64,000 bases of DNA. Origin: Planctomycetaceae bacterium (GTDB lineage Bacteria; Planctomycetota; Planctomycetia; Pirellulales; Pirellulaceae). The stretch is taken from assembly GCA_002862205.1 (NCBI GenBank), contig PKCN01000076.1:1-64000 (forward strand), read 5' to 3'. Made by a program: the position numbers and the translations under genes. Under the pieces are notes generated by a model, which saw nothing but the letters and a program-made list of their open reading frames with translations, was not told the DNA's origin and searched no databases. Positions 29,237 through 38,690 of the stretch are shown here, piece by piece; the first letter of the stretch is position 1; every line of letters begins with the position of its first letter.

Positions 29237-29529
29237 CTGCCATTGAAGAATTCAGAAGAAGGGGGGATCGCTTCCATGAACCGCAGCGTCCCAGTCAAAC
29301 CCCGCCGGACAATCTAACGAGTGTTCCCCCCTTGCTGCTAGCTGCCTGAATCAAGGGCATCTACAGCACCCGGGCGTTGGCTGCAAAAGTCAGCCAATCA
29401 TGCCTCCGCCCAACCGTTGGTGCGGCGATCCAAACAACGCATGAGCTCATCGCAACCAAAATCCAGCTGAATTTTGTTGGCAGGCTGGTTCACAGTTCAG
29501 AGGATAAACATCGGCCCTCATGACAGACG

Positions 29530-30657
29530 TCACTGACCTTCGATGTATTCCAACTGAATACTCGCATTGGGCAGGGCTTTCGCAAGCTCAGCAACCCCAT
29601 CCTTGGTGACCGCCGTCCGCGTCACTTTCAGGTCCCTCAGCTTGGTCAATCCATTCAAGGCACCCAAACCCTCATCCGTAATTTGAGTGGATCCCAGGTG
29701 TAGAAAGGTCAGATTCTTCAAGTTGCTCAAAAAAGGCAGGCCCGCATCACTCAACCGCGTATTGTCCAGATTAAGTGATTCCATCGCTGCCAGGTTCTGC
29801 AAGGGTTCGATCCCATCATCCGAGATATTGAGCCGCCACAAATTCAGTTTTTTGAGGTTTTTCAATTCAGCCAATGGTGGCATCGCATCGTCAAAGAGCT
29901 GGACGCATTCACTCAGGTCGAGCTCCTGGAGGCCCGTTAACTTGGATAGTCCGGCGACGCCCACTGCATCAATTTGATTCCTTGCCAACCTCAGTTTTTT
30001 CAGTTTGGGGAACATCGCAAACAGTTCCACAGCCTCGTTACCGATGGTTGTCTCTGCCATGTAGAGTTCTTGGAGGTTATCGAGTCCCACAATTGTTTGA
30101 ACACCATCCTCGCTGATCCACAGATAATCAACCGCCAGCAGTTTCAAGTTTTTCAGTTTCGCAACATGCACCATGCCATCATCACTGACACTGCACGCCC
30201 CACTTTTGCCAGAGAGTCGCAGCGCTTTTAATCGTTTGAGCCCGACCAGATGAGCAAGTCCATCATCGCTGATCCCACAGTCCCTCAAATCAAGATCTTC
30301 CAGGCTGGCAATTCCTGCAATGGTTTTCATGCCCTCATCGGTCACGGCCGTGCCCCCCAAACGCACAGCCCTGAGACGCGGTAACTGAATCAAGGGCAGC
30401 AACTCCTCGTCACTGATGTCGAGCCCTCGAAAATCAACGTCGATGATGTTCCCAGCAGCATCGCGTCGCACTTTATCGGTCACAGCTTCGATCGCTAGCA
30501 CCGCATCCTCGGGATCTACCGGCGTTGCCTCAGCAATTGCTGCCCCACCGGCAGCACCCTGAGATGCAGGATCTACTGCGGCAACATCGACCGGTTCACG
30601 GGTGCAACCGACGGCGATAACGAGACCAACCACAATGACATACAAACGTGCAAACAT
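29530..30657 (-). CDS. Leucine-rich-repeat lipoprotein
   Basis: 375 residues from ATG 30657 (an ATG five codons upstream is possible). The lipoprotein signal ends in lipobox IAVGC. After an Ala/Pro linker come about ten repeats of 23-26 residues of the form LxxLxLxxTxIsDeGlxxLxxL (for example LEDLDLRDCGISDDGL and LKKLNLWRLNISDDGIEPL), the RNI/GALA-type LRR common in planctomycetes. LRRs mediate protein-protein contact; the partner is unknown. Membrane anchored, probably facing the periplasm. Confidence 0.88.
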   Translation of the reverse strand: MFARLYVIVVGLVIAVGCTREPVDVAAVDPASQGAAGGAAIAEATPVDPEDAVLAIEAVTDKVRRDAAGNIIDVDFRGLDISDEELLPLIQLPRLRAVRLGGTAVTDEGMKTIAGIASLEDLDLRDCGISDDGLAHLVGLKRLKALRLSGKSGACSVSDDGMVHVAKLKNLKLLAVDYLWISEDGVQTIVGLDNLQELYMAETTIGNEAVELFAMFPKLKKLRLARNQIDAVGVAGLSKLTGLQELDLSECVQLFDDAMPPLAELKNLKKLNLWRLNISDDGIEPLQNLAAMESLNLDNTRLSDAGLPFLSNLKNLTFLHLGSTQITDEGLGALNGLTKLRDLKVTRTAVTKDGVAELAKALPNASIQLEYIEGQ

Positions 30658-30767
30658 GGGATTCCAAAGCATCGAAAAACGGGATTGAAGGAGTCAACGT
30701 AACCGGCCACTAGCTCTGACAATTGGCACCTGCCGGCAATCAAGACCTCAGAGTCGGGTTCCGATCT

Positions 30768-30809
30768 AATTCGTAGACGGAACGGGTAAATTCATGGACG
30801 GAACGGGGA
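30768..30809. repeat. 21-bp tandem repeat, 2 copies
   Basis: AATTCGTAGACGGAACGGGTA (30768-30788) is followed by a near copy (30789-30809), between the Gfo/Idh and LRR genes. Confidence 0.6.
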
Positions 30810-30831
30810 TGAACTGTTCGCAAGTGTCGAT

Positions 30832-32157
30832 TCAGCCTTCGAACTCGACTTCCCAACCGGGGCGATATTCCTTGCGGAGATATTTGTCAGCCTCAGGACA
30901 ATTGGTGGCTTTGAAATTCTCGCCATCCCAATCAATCTGCTTCCCGGTTCGATAAGCCACATTCCCCAACAGAACGGCCTCCGTCAGGGCACCCGAGTAA
31001 TCGAAATTACAGGTAGTGGGAGAACCATCCTTGCACGCCTTGATCCACTCCGCATGGTGTCCAATCGACTTTGGAATGGTTTGCGCTGGCGGCACGAAGT
31101 CCGTAAACTTCTCTTTGGGGAACAGCTTGTAATTGCTGTAGGAGGCAAACATATTTCCTTCCGTTCCGACAAACATGACCCCACTTCCAGGTACTTTTTC
31201 GTCAGCCACTTCACGTGGTGTCTTATTGCCGTCGTACCACGTAAAATCGAGACCGGGCTTATCGCCTCGGGCCGGGAATTTGTATTTCACCACCAACCCT
31301 AACGGGCATGTCTCGGGGTGCACCTCGGGGCCTTCAGCCTCAATGGAGATTGGGTACCGCAGGTCGAGTGCCCAGAAGGGCAAATCCATGTAGTGACACC
31401 CCATGTCCCCGAGTGTTCCCTGTCCAAAGTCCCACCAGCGTCTCCATTGCGCGGGGTGGTATCGCCCGGCTGCAAAGGGGCGTTCTGGGGCAGGTCCCAA
31501 CCATAGATCCCAACTCAAGTTAGCTGGCGGCTCGACTCCCTTTTCCGGCCGATCTCCGCCTCCCCAACTTTTTCCGACCCAGACGTGGACTTCCGTCACG
31601 TCACCGATTGTTCCAGCCTGAATGATTTCTACGACACGTCGGTAGTTATCAGTGGCATGAATTTGGGTTCCCATCTGAGTCGCAACTCCCTTCGCCTTCG
31701 CTGCCGCAGCGATTTTCCTTGCCTCCTCAACCGTGTGCGTCAATGGTTTTTCGCAGTAGCAGTGCAACCCCGCATTGATCCCGCGAATTGCAGCCGGTGC
31801 GTGGTTATGGTCGGTTGTTGCCACCACAATAGCATCCGCCTTATCGGACTCAGTCGCGATCATCTCACGGTAATCTTTATACAACCGCGCGTCGGGAAAC
31901 CTCTTCGCAGCCTTGTCCAGATAGTTCTGATCAATATCGCAGAGCCCGATAATATTCTCCCCTTGCACACCATTGATATCGGCCGAAGCACGATTCGCGG
32001 TTCCAACGCAAAGGACTTTCAACTTTTCATTAGGAGAAGTCGACTCTTGGGCCGGAACCTCGCTCCACACGCCCATGGCCAACGCGCTGGCCCCGGTGGC
32101 CTGGAGGAATTGGCGTCGTTGCACGGTGCTACCTGATTTGGGAGTTTCGCTCTGCAT
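30832..32157 (-). CDS. Gfo/Idh/MocA family oxidoreductase, Tat-exported
   Basis: 441 residues from ATG 32157, the start that best precedes the twin-arginine signal QRRQFLQATGASALAMGVW; ATG 32247 would add 30 hydrophilic residues. The dinucleotide-binding N-domain follows (KLKVLCVGTANRASADINGV; the usual GxGxxG is altered), then the family signature CEKPLTHTVEEA. The C-terminal substrate domain has WDFGQGTLGDMGCHYMDLPF with the expected His. The family performs NAD(P)-dependent redox chemistry on sugars. Exported, Tat-signal-bearing members are typical of planctomycetes and may carry pre-bound cofactor. Substrate unknown. Confidence 0.92.
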   Translation of the reverse strand: MQSETPKSGSTVQRRQFLQATGASALAMGVWSEVPAQESTSPNEKLKVLCVGTANRASADINGVQGENIIGLCDIDQNYLDKAAKRFPDARLYKDYREMIATESDKADAIVVATTDHNHAPAAIRGINAGLHCYCEKPLTHTVEEARKIAAAAKAKGVATQMGTQIHATDNYRRVVEIIQAGTIGDVTEVHVWVGKSWGGGDRPEKGVEPPANLSWDLWLGPAPERPFAAGRYHPAQWRRWWDFGQGTLGDMGCHYMDLPFWALDLRYPISIEAEGPEVHPETCPLGLVVKYKFPARGDKPGLDFTWYDGNKTPREVADEKVPGSGVMFVGTEGNMFASYSNYKLFPKEKFTDFVPPAQTIPKSIGHHAEWIKACKDGSPTTCNFDYSGALTEAVLLGNVAYRTGKQIDWDGENFKATNCPEADKYLRKEYRPGWEVEFEG

Positions 32158-32536
32158 CTGATTTTGTCCGGCTGGTAGTTGGGAGGCGGGAGAAGCTTCA
32201 TCTTGGGTTTGGCTCGTCTGCACATTGCCTGGCACTGATTCACCCACACGAAACCTAAGTCACGATCTTTCTGCAGTTTAACATAGGGTGCCCGGTAGCG
32301 GGGGAGTGAAAGCCCGCCACTGTGACGTGGAAATCCTTCATCCAACCGTGTTTGTTTGCCGCAGGCTCAATATATTGACCCATCAAAAATCAGCGGCAAA
32401 CCCACCGCCCCGCCTGCCGTGACTCATCCGACTGTGCAGCCACAAACCAGCCACAAACCAGCCACAAACCAGCCACAAACCAGCCACAACCCAGCCATCC
32501 AGCCTGTTGTTGAAGAATCAGGCGTTGCTGGTTCCC
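32158..32536. other. Intergenic region with 11-bp repeat and riboswitch-like fragment
   Basis: About 380 bases between the Gfo/Idh start and the end of efpL. It contains five copies of an 11-bp repeat (32438-32492). On the plus strand near 32286-32330 it has CCGGTAGCGG and CCCGCCACTGTGAC, faintly like a cobalamin riboswitch core, but no B12 box and no downstream plus-strand gene. Confidence 0.5.
32438..32492. repeat. 11-bp tandem repeat, 5 copies
   Basis: Unit AGCCACAAACC four times exactly (32438-32481), then AGCCACAACCC (32482-32492), lying just downstream of efpL. Confidence 0.9.
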
Positions 32537-33100
32537 TCAAGCACGTGAGAGATACTCACCAGTGCGTGTATCAATTTTCAGCTTTTCACCTTGCTTGATG
32601 TATTCAGGCACCTGCACCACGAGTCCGGTTTCCAGCGTGGCCGGTTTCGTTCGGGAGGTCGCAGAATTTCCTTTGACACCTGGATCACACTCCGTGATCA
32701 ACAGCTCGACCGACGCAGGAACTTCCAGCCCAACGCAGGCATCGTTGTAGATCATGGCACGCATGCCCTCGAGCCCCTCGGTGATATAGGGCAATTGGTC
32801 CTCGAGATCCTCAAGCGGCAGCTCATACTGTTGATAATCGTCCTGATCCATCAAAAACATGCTCGTCGCATCCGAGTACATCAACTGAACATTGCGGCGC
32901 GAGAAATCGGCTTCCCCCAGTGACTCAGTACCTTTCAGAGTCAAATCCACTTTATTTCCTGTGACCACATTCCGAGCTCTGAATTTGTAGAGCGTGGCGG
33001 CACCTCTGGCTGATGGAGAATGGACAGAAATCCCCTGAATGATGACGGGATTTCCGTTGTGCACCACCACGGTACCGGTCTTGATATCTTTTGCTTGCAC
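32537..33100 (-). CDS. efpL: Elongation factor P-like protein EfpL (YeiP)
   Basis: About 187 residues from GTG 33100, preceded by CAGGA at nine bases. Upstream in-frame starts add a non-homologous extension. The KOW-like N-domain carries the loop SPSARGAATLYKF, which matches the EfpL/YeiP tip (SPTARGAATLYK) rather than the modified-lysine loop of EF-P. The C-terminus GNSATSRTKPATLETGLVVQ matches the OB domains of the family. EfpL relieves ribosome stalling at difficult motifs including polyproline. It closes a minus-strand run with M24 peptidase, accB and accC, where canonical efp often resides. Confidence 0.9.
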   Translation of the reverse strand: MQAKDIKTGTVVVHNGNPVIIQGISVHSPSARGAATLYKFRARNVVTGNKVDLTLKGTESLGEADFSRRNVQLMYSDATSMFLMDQDDYQQYELPLEDLEDQLPYITEGLEGMRAMIYNDACVGLEVPASVELLITECDPGVKGNSATSRTKPATLETGLVVQVPEYIKQGEKLKIDTRTGEYLSRA

Positions 33101-33168
33101 GTTGCAAATTCCTGAGGATTGTAGAATGAATTGGTTAGAGAGGAGCCGGGTCGCTGTGTTTGGCGTGA

Positions 33169-33846
33169 TCAGCGCCATAACCAATCCCGAAACCCCTGAA
33201 CCAACAGTTCCTGATTAGCGAAGCTCTGGCTGATGAGCACGCCGCAGAGGCAAAAAGCGAAGAACAGCATTGCAAACCCCCGACGTGGCAGTGGCGGTAC
33301 TTGCCCCTGAACCTGACCGCGCGTGGCAGCAAGCAGCATGCTCCAAAATTTAAACGAGACATTGGGTTCAAAAGCAACAATCTGGGCATAATCAATTCCC
33401 CTGTGCCCATCAATTCTGAGATGAATGCCCGACCCGGGCAAGGTCACCTGCAACAGTTGGGCATCCCCGGCGGCGTTAGCATCGATTGTTTTGGCTGCCG
33501 CCAACAACGGCGGATACAGTTCTTCGGCGGTGCGTCCGTAAACAGAGATACGAGGCGGAAAACTCAGAGCGATCAAAGAGACACTGAGCCCGTAGAACAC
33601 AGCCAGGGCAAACCACACCGCGGGTCCAAACATCGTCGCAGCAGCGGTAGGGAAGAACAGCTCCGCGGGCCCAACCGCTAAAAATCCCGAGATAGCCAAT
33701 GCCAGGGCGGCGATATCCCGCCCGCCTGTGGTGACGAGCGCGCGGCCTGACAATCTCACCGCGCTGATCACCATCAAATAGGCGATCAGCGGGGCCAATG
33801 CCAGTAGGACAGTGAACGGGTCGACGGAATCAAGGACGTTGAACAT
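33169..33846 (-). CDS. Conserved hypothetical membrane protein
   Basis: 225 residues. Three hydrophobic segments lie in the first 105 residues (for example VLLALAPLIAYLMVISAVRL), then a soluble part with YGRTAEELYPPLLAAA and IHLRIDGHRGIDYAQIVAFE, and one more helix near the C-terminus (FAMLFFAFCLCGVLISQ). No known domain recognised. It starts nine bases after the accC stop, so it is probably in the same operon, which may suggest a membrane-linked housekeeping role. Confidence 0.75.
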   Translation of the reverse strand: MFNVLDSVDPFTVLLALAPLIAYLMVISAVRLSGRALVTTGGRDIAALALAISGFLAVGPAELFFPTAAATMFGPAVWFALAVFYGLSVSLIALSFPPRISVYGRTAEELYPPLLAAAKTIDANAAGDAQLLQVTLPGSGIHLRIDGHRGIDYAQIVAFEPNVSFKFWSMLLAATRGQVQGQVPPLPRRGFAMLFFAFCLCGVLISQSFANQELLVQGFRDWLWR

Positions 33847-33855
33847 AGTCAGGAA

Positions 33856-35199
33856 TCAATCCATGAACTCGCGTTCAACGAACTTGGTGTTGTGCCGTCC
33901 CTCAACGAATTCAGGGTGCTGCAGCACGCGATCGTGAAAGGCCGCGGTTGTCGCAATGCCCTCAACCAGCAATTCATCAAGCGCCCGTCGCATGGTCGCG
34001 ATTGCCGCCTCACGAGTGGGCATGTAGACGATCAGCTTTCCGATCATTGAATCGTAGTGCGGCGGTACCAGATACCCACCATACACGTGTGAATCGAAAC
34101 GCACGCCCAGTCCACCGGGCGTGAACAGTTTGGTAATTCTCCCCGGGTTTGGCTGAAAATTTCGATCCGGATTTTCAGCATTGATGCGGCACTCAATCGA
34201 GTGACCTTTACACTGGACATCGCTTTGCGTCATCGTCAGTGGCTCATTGGCCGCAACCATGATTTGAGCCTTGATCAGGTCCACACCGGTAATCATCTCA
34301 GAGACGGGGTGTTCAACCTGGATTCGAGCGTTGACTTCGATAAAGAAGAAGTCATCGTTCTCGTCGACGATAAATTCAACGGTCCCGGCGTTGCTGTAAT
34401 CTGCCCCGCGGATCATTCGCACCGCAGCATCGCAGATTTGTTTTCGTTGAGCTTCGGGAAGATTCGGACTCGGTGCTTCTTCGATCAACTTCTGGTGCCT
34501 TCTCTGCACGCTGCAGTCCCGCTCGTAGAGGTGCAAGACATTGCCGTGATGATCGGCGATCACCTGCACCTCGATATGACGAGGATTTCCGACGTACCGT
34601 TCCAAATACACGCCACCGTTGCCAAAGGCTGCTTGCGCTTCAGTCCGCGCCTGATTCACCGCCGAGATCAACATTTCCTCTGTTTCTGCGACACGCATGC
34701 CTTTACCACCACCACCGGCAGTAGCCTTGATCAACACGGGGTATCCGATTCCCCTGGCAGTCTCAAGCGCTTGCTGATCGTCCTCGACAAGCCCGTCGCT
34801 ACCGGGCACCACGGGAACACCACTGGCCACTGCCATCGCTCTGGCGGTATTCTTGTCGCCAAGTTTCTCCATTGCCTCCGGGCTGGGGCCGATGAATTCA
34901 AACCCACTTGAACGACAAACCTCGTTGAAGTGTGAATTTTCGGCAAGGAAGCCGTAGCCGGGATGGATTGCATCGACGTCCGCTACCTCAGCGGCAGCAA
35001 TGATCTGATCAATCTTCAGGTAACTGTCGATGCTTCGAGCAGGCCCGACGCAGTAGGCTTCATCTGCCAACTGGACGTGCATCGAATCAACGTCCGCTTC
35101 ACTGTAGACAGCCACGGATTGAATTCCCATCTCTCGACAGGCACGAATGATGCGTAACGCAATTTCGCCACGATTGGCTATCAGTATCTTTTTGAACAC
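33856..35199 (-). CDS. accC: Acetyl-CoA carboxylase, biotin carboxylase subunit
   Basis: 447 residues from GTG 35199. The N-terminus [20 protein letters not shown] is diagnostic. ATP-grasp glycine-rich loop [14 protein letters not shown] (about 158-171) and active-site block [20 protein letters not shown] (about 283-302) are intact. It carboxylates biotin on AccB using ATP and bicarbonate, the first half of the acetyl-CoA carboxylase reaction in fatty-acid synthesis. It lies 151 bases downstream of accB on the same strand. Length matches the family. Confidence 0.97.
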   Translation of the reverse strand: MFKKILIANRGEIALRIIRACREMGIQSVAVYSEADVDSMHVQLADEAYCVGPARSIDSYLKIDQIIAAAEVADVDAIHPGYGFLAENSHFNEVCRSSGFEFIGPSPEAMEKLGDKNTARAMAVASGVPVVPGSDGLVEDDQQALETARGIGYPVLIKATAGGGGKGMRVAETEEMLISAVNQARTEAQAAFGNGGVYLERYVGNPRHIEVQVIADHHGNVLHLYERDCSVQRRHQKLIEEAPSPNLPEAQRKQICDAAVRMIRGADYSNAGTVEFIVDENDDFFFIEVNARIQVEHPVSEMITGVDLIKAQIMVAANEPLTMTQSDVQCKGHSIECRINAENPDRNFQPNPGRITKLFTPGGLGVRFDSHVYGGYLVPPHYDSMIGKLIVYMPTREAAIATMRRALDELLVEGIATTAAFHDRVLQHPEFVEGRHNTKFVEREFMD

Positions 35200-35350
35200 G
35201 GATAAACGCTAGAAAGGAATCGCAGTTGATGGAAAGAAAAAATCGACCGGGGTCCGACTCAAAGAGCCCGACTTCCAAGTGATCGCAACGGGGTGACGTC
35301 CCCGCGTTTGTACAAAGCCGCTCGAACGCGACACTCTCATTATTCTCGAA

Positions 35351-35815
35351 TCAGTTTGGCTCAATCCGGAACATTGGCTTACCAAAGTCGATTGCTTCCT
35401 GATCTTTCACCAAGACCTCAACAATCTTGCCACTGCACTCAGCCGGAATTTCGTTAAATACCTTCATGGCCTCAACGATACACACGATTGTCTCGTCAGA
35501 AACAACATCGCCAACTTTGACGAATGAATCTGACTCCGGGTTTGCACGGGCATAGAACGTTCCGACCATGGGTGCGTTGATGGTGACCGTACCAGCATCG
35601 GCATGATCATCTGCATCTGCACCCGCCACGGGAATCGCCGCAGCGACGGGTGCCGGTGCGGAATAAACGGGTGCGACCCCGCCACGATTCAGCTTGATCT
35701 TCTCATCGCCCTGCTGGAGGTCGACCGCACTGAGATCGTGCTCCTCCATCAACTCGATGATCTCGCGAATTCGCTGAACGTCGAAAATATCCTTTGGCTG
35801 TTGGCCTTTAGTCAT
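35351..35815 (-). CDS. accB: Biotin carboxyl carrier protein of acetyl-CoA carboxylase
   Basis: 154 residues. The N-terminal helix region (DIFDVQRIREIIELMEEHDL) is followed by an Ala/Pro/Val-rich linker (about 48-72) and the C-terminal biotinyl domain with the biotin-accepting lysine in VEAMKVFNEIPAE (lysine near residue 118). The protruding thumb sequence (TFYARANPESDSFVKVGD) is present. It carries carboxybiotin from AccC to the carboxyltransferase. Directly upstream of accC. Confidence 0.97.
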   Translation of the reverse strand: MTKGQQPKDIFDVQRIREIIELMEEHDLSAVDLQQGDEKIKLNRGGVAPVYSAPAPVAAAIPVAGADADDHADAGTVTINAPMVGTFYARANPESDSFVKVGDVVSDETIVCIVEAMKVFNEIPAECSGKIVEVLVKDQEAIDFGKPMFRIEPN

Positions 35816-35944
35816 ACCTGCTTCGCCATCAATAATATTTGGAATGAGACAACCAGTTCTCTGGGACAGATAGGCGGTTTAGGAAAGAAGCTTGGTAATC
35901 CCATGGCTGATTTCCCGAATGCACCCACCTCAATTTTCAAGGTT

Positions 35945-37039
35945 TTACAGGATGAATCGGCAATCATCGAGGCCCTTTGGCAAACTACTTAGTACCTCGT
36001 GGCCAGAATCAGTCACCAAAACGTCATCTTCGATCCTAATTCCGAAGTCTCCATCATAATAAACCCCCGGTTCCACAGTAATGATCATTCCACTGGCGAG
36101 GATTTCATCGCTAATGGGTGACATACGTGGCATTTCGTGAATTTGGAGTCCCGTCCCATGGCCCAGCCCATGACTGAAAGCCTCAAGAATCCCGTGTCGC
36201 TGCAGGGCGGCGCGAGCCGCAGCATCGATTTCCCTGACCGGCATGCCCGGTTTAATCAACTCAATCGCTGCAAGCTGGGCTTCCAGAACTCCCTCGTAGG
36301 CTCGTTTGAACTTATCCCCCACATCATGCTGGTGCAGGGTGCGAGTCAAGTCACTGGCGTAGCCTTCAAATTTGGCTCCCCAGTCGATCAGCAGTGATTT
36401 GTGATTTGCGAAGGGCACATTTTTGGGCTGATAGTGCGGCAACGCACCTCCTGGGCCAGCGGCAACGATGGGCGGAAAACTGCAACCTTCCGCTCCCAAT
36501 CCTCGCAAACGGTGCTCCATTTCATGCGCAACCTCGATCTCTGTGTGCTCGCTGGTGAAGGTGGGCACCAGTTCTTGGAACACGCGCTGGGCGATTTCGA
36601 CTGCCGTCCGCGTTGCTGTGATTTCGGCTTCGTCTTTGATCATTCGCAGCTTCTCAACAACGCCTCCTGTTGCGACCAACTCGATTTCCTCACAACCGTC
36701 ATCCAGGAATCGGAATTCAGCGAGCGTCATGTGATCGGCTTCAACCCCGACCCGCTTAGCACCACATTCTCGCACTACCTCCCCGATCAGATCTCTCGAC
36801 ACTTGCCTGGAGTTACGAATTCGTGTGGCGATCCCATTGCATTGCTGTGCAATCTGAGCCGAGTAACGACCATCACTCAAGATCGTTGTCTCGGCTGACG
36901 TAACAACCAAAGAACTACTGTCCCCTGTGAATCCGGAAAGATACCGCACGTTGATTTCATCAGTCACCAACATCGCATCAAGTTCCAGCTCTTGGAGCGA
37001 ATCAGCCAGATGCTGCAAACGGGTCGGGAGTGCGGACAT
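35945..37039 (-). CDS. M24 family Xaa-Pro peptidase
   Basis: 364 residues. The N-terminal creatinase-like domain (INVRYLSGFTGDSSSLVVT) precedes a pita-bread catalytic domain with the five metal ligands in expected places: D in LLIDWGAKFEG, D in YASDLTRTLH, H in FSHGLGHGTGL, E in ITVEPGVYY, and E in GIRIEDDVLV. Probably a dinuclear metal cytosolic aminopeptidase or dipeptidase cleaving before proline. The gene opens a minus-strand run with accB, accC and efpL, reproducing the pepP/pepQ-efp-accBC neighbourhood widespread in bacteria. Confidence 0.92.
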   Translation of the reverse strand: MSALPTRLQHLADSLQELELDAMLVTDEINVRYLSGFTGDSSSLVVTSAETTILSDGRYSAQIAQQCNGIATRIRNSRQVSRDLIGEVVRECGAKRVGVEADHMTLAEFRFLDDGCEEIELVATGGVVEKLRMIKDEAEITATRTAVEIAQRVFQELVPTFTSEHTEIEVAHEMEHRLRGLGAEGCSFPPIVAAGPGGALPHYQPKNVPFANHKSLLIDWGAKFEGYASDLTRTLHQHDVGDKFKRAYEGVLEAQLAAIELIKPGMPVREIDAAARAALQRHGILEAFSHGLGHGTGLQIHEMPRMSPISDEILASGMIITVEPGVYYDGDFGIRIEDDVLVTDSGHEVLSSLPKGLDDCRFIL

Positions 37040-37349
37040 TGCTACCTTTTACGTGTCTATTAGTATTACGTTGACGAATTCGGCTCAGGCCTGTCTTTGC
37101 ACAAATTCCCTATCTCAATCAGCTGTACCCTATCTCAATCAGCTGTACCCTATCTCAATCAGCTGTACCCTCACTCCAACCTGTACCATATTCGATCCAC
37201 CCCGCGATCGTGACTGACGGAAGGTCATGGTTGGCACATGCAAAGCGCCGATGATTCTACTCGACTCATCAGTCATTTGGCTCTCAACTGACCCATTATC
37301 TTCAAACCCGGATTAATCGTCCCGACCCTGAAGGTTGATTCTGAGTTTT
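37040..37349. other. Intergenic region with 20-bp tandem repeat
   Basis: 310 bases upstream of the M24 peptidase and downstream of the isomerase-like gene. Three exact 20-bp repeats at 37110-37169 dominate. Nothing else supported. Confidence 0.6.
37110..37169. repeat. 20-bp perfect tandem repeat, 3 copies
   Basis: CTATCTCAATCAGCTGTACC at 37110-37129, 37130-37149 and 37150-37169, with no spacers. About 70 bases upstream of the M24 peptidase start. Confidence 0.95.
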
Positions 37350-38117
37350 TCAACTCTCGAACCACTTTGCGATTTCCCGCAGTCCCGTTGCTGCATCGTT
37401 AAGAGGCCAATATTCGAGCCCAACATACCCGTCATAGTCGCATTCCTGAATTGCATCGAAGATTGAGGGATAGTGCAATTCTCCGCAAGTGAGTTCATTG
37501 CGGCCCGGATTTCCAGCAGCATGAAAGTGCGCAATCTTTTCAATGTTATTCCTGATATTGGCAATCAACTGTCCTTCACTGATCTGTTGGTGATAGATGT
37601 CAAACACAACTTTCACATTCGGAGAGTCAACCTCATCGATGATTTGGAACGCTTCATCACTACGAACCAGATAATAACCTTGATGATCAATCAATTCGTT
37701 GAGCGGTTCGATCACAAGCGTGACCTGGCCCGCCTCCAGCATTGGCACTGCCTCGCGCAATCCCTCTACCAGAGCGGCATGTTGATCAGCACGACTTACG
37801 CCAGGCAGTGCATCACCGACCTGACTAATCAATGTCTGGCAATTGAGTCTCTGCGCCGCCTGGATCGATGCCTCCAATCCTGCAAGATATTGACCTCTCA
37901 AACTTGCATCAACGAGGCTGATGAATTTGGTGCAACACGCGGAAATTTCCATGCCAGCCTTATTTCTGGCCGCCTCAATCTCAGCCAGATCCCTGTCCCA
38001 CCAACCCCAGAACTCAATCGCAGAAATACCCGCCTCTTTGACTAGTTCGATCGCATCGCCGGGAGCTAACCCTTCAAAAACAGCATCAATACAAACGGAC
38101 GGTCGCAGTTGATTCAT
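37350..38117 (-). CDS. Hydroxypyruvate isomerase-like TIM-barrel protein
   Basis: 255 residues from ATG 38117 (longer frame to 38159 adds 14 basic residues). The TIM-barrel family of xylose isomerase/AP endonuclease 2: GISAIEFWGWWDRDLAEIEA, VIEPLNELIDHQGYYL with metal-ligand Glu, VFDIYHQQISEGQ with Asp/His, and HFHAAGNPGRNEL and GLEYWPL with the last His and Glu. The EPLN and DxYH blocks are those of hydroxypyruvate isomerase (Hyi). It interconverts hydroxypyruvate and tartronate semialdehyde, or a related ketose pair. Cytosolic. Not clearly in an operon. Confidence 0.85.
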   Translation of the reverse strand: MNQLRPSVCIDAVFEGLAPGDAIELVKEAGISAIEFWGWWDRDLAEIEAARNKAGMEISACCTKFISLVDASLRGQYLAGLEASIQAAQRLNCQTLISQVGDALPGVSRADQHAALVEGLREAVPMLEAGQVTLVIEPLNELIDHQGYYLVRSDEAFQIIDEVDSPNVKVVFDIYHQQISEGQLIANIRNNIEKIAHFHAAGNPGRNELTCGELHYPSIFDAIQECDYDGYVGLEYWPLNDAATGLREIAKWFES

Positions 38118-38690
38118 TCGAAAACGCCTTCTCGGCAACAGTGTGCAGGGCAATTCCATTGGCAGGCCGCGCCCATCAAGTGAGGCATAAGGATATACCG
38201 ATTAGGGCCCACGTTGCCAGAACACGGATGGCATTGGAACCCTGCGGACCGCGTCAGCCTGCCCGAAACCCCAACGCCAGCCGATCAACCCACCACCGCG
38301 GTCCCCGTGCTCCAGCGTCTCGTATCATCCGGCTTTTCCCAACAGAACGAAAAAAAACAAACCTCAGCGGACCCTTGTCGGTGAGGATTGTTGGTGCGGT
38401 AGCCCCCACCAGCCACCGCTTGATGCTCCGTTTCACAAAAAACGGCTGATACGGCAATTTCCACGCCAAAACCCCGCTTTCCGTGATCCTGACCGTCGAC
38501 ACAGCTGCCTCAATGAACACCCAAATACACATCTTTTCCGGGCCTCATTACTCCGTTGCCGAAATCACAGCAGGCGCCTCTCCGGAGAGACTTTTGATCG
38601 CCCATCACACTCCAGCCAAACTGTGATTAGAATCGGGATCGAATTCGGTCCTTTCACGCACTTCTTGATTCACCCACAGGTTACCCCGTC
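38118..38690. other. Intergenic region, no supported gene
   Basis: About 570 bases between divergent genes. A 12-bp perfect palindrome CTCTCCGGAGAG lies near 38579. Overlapping frames on both strands (for example 38254-38532, -) show no domain, signal or ribosome-binding site and are not called. Confidence 0.5.

Noticed and set aside
38254-38532. 92-codon minus-strand frame
   Set aside because: No recognised domain, no ribosome-binding site, and an equally long frame exists on the opposite strand.
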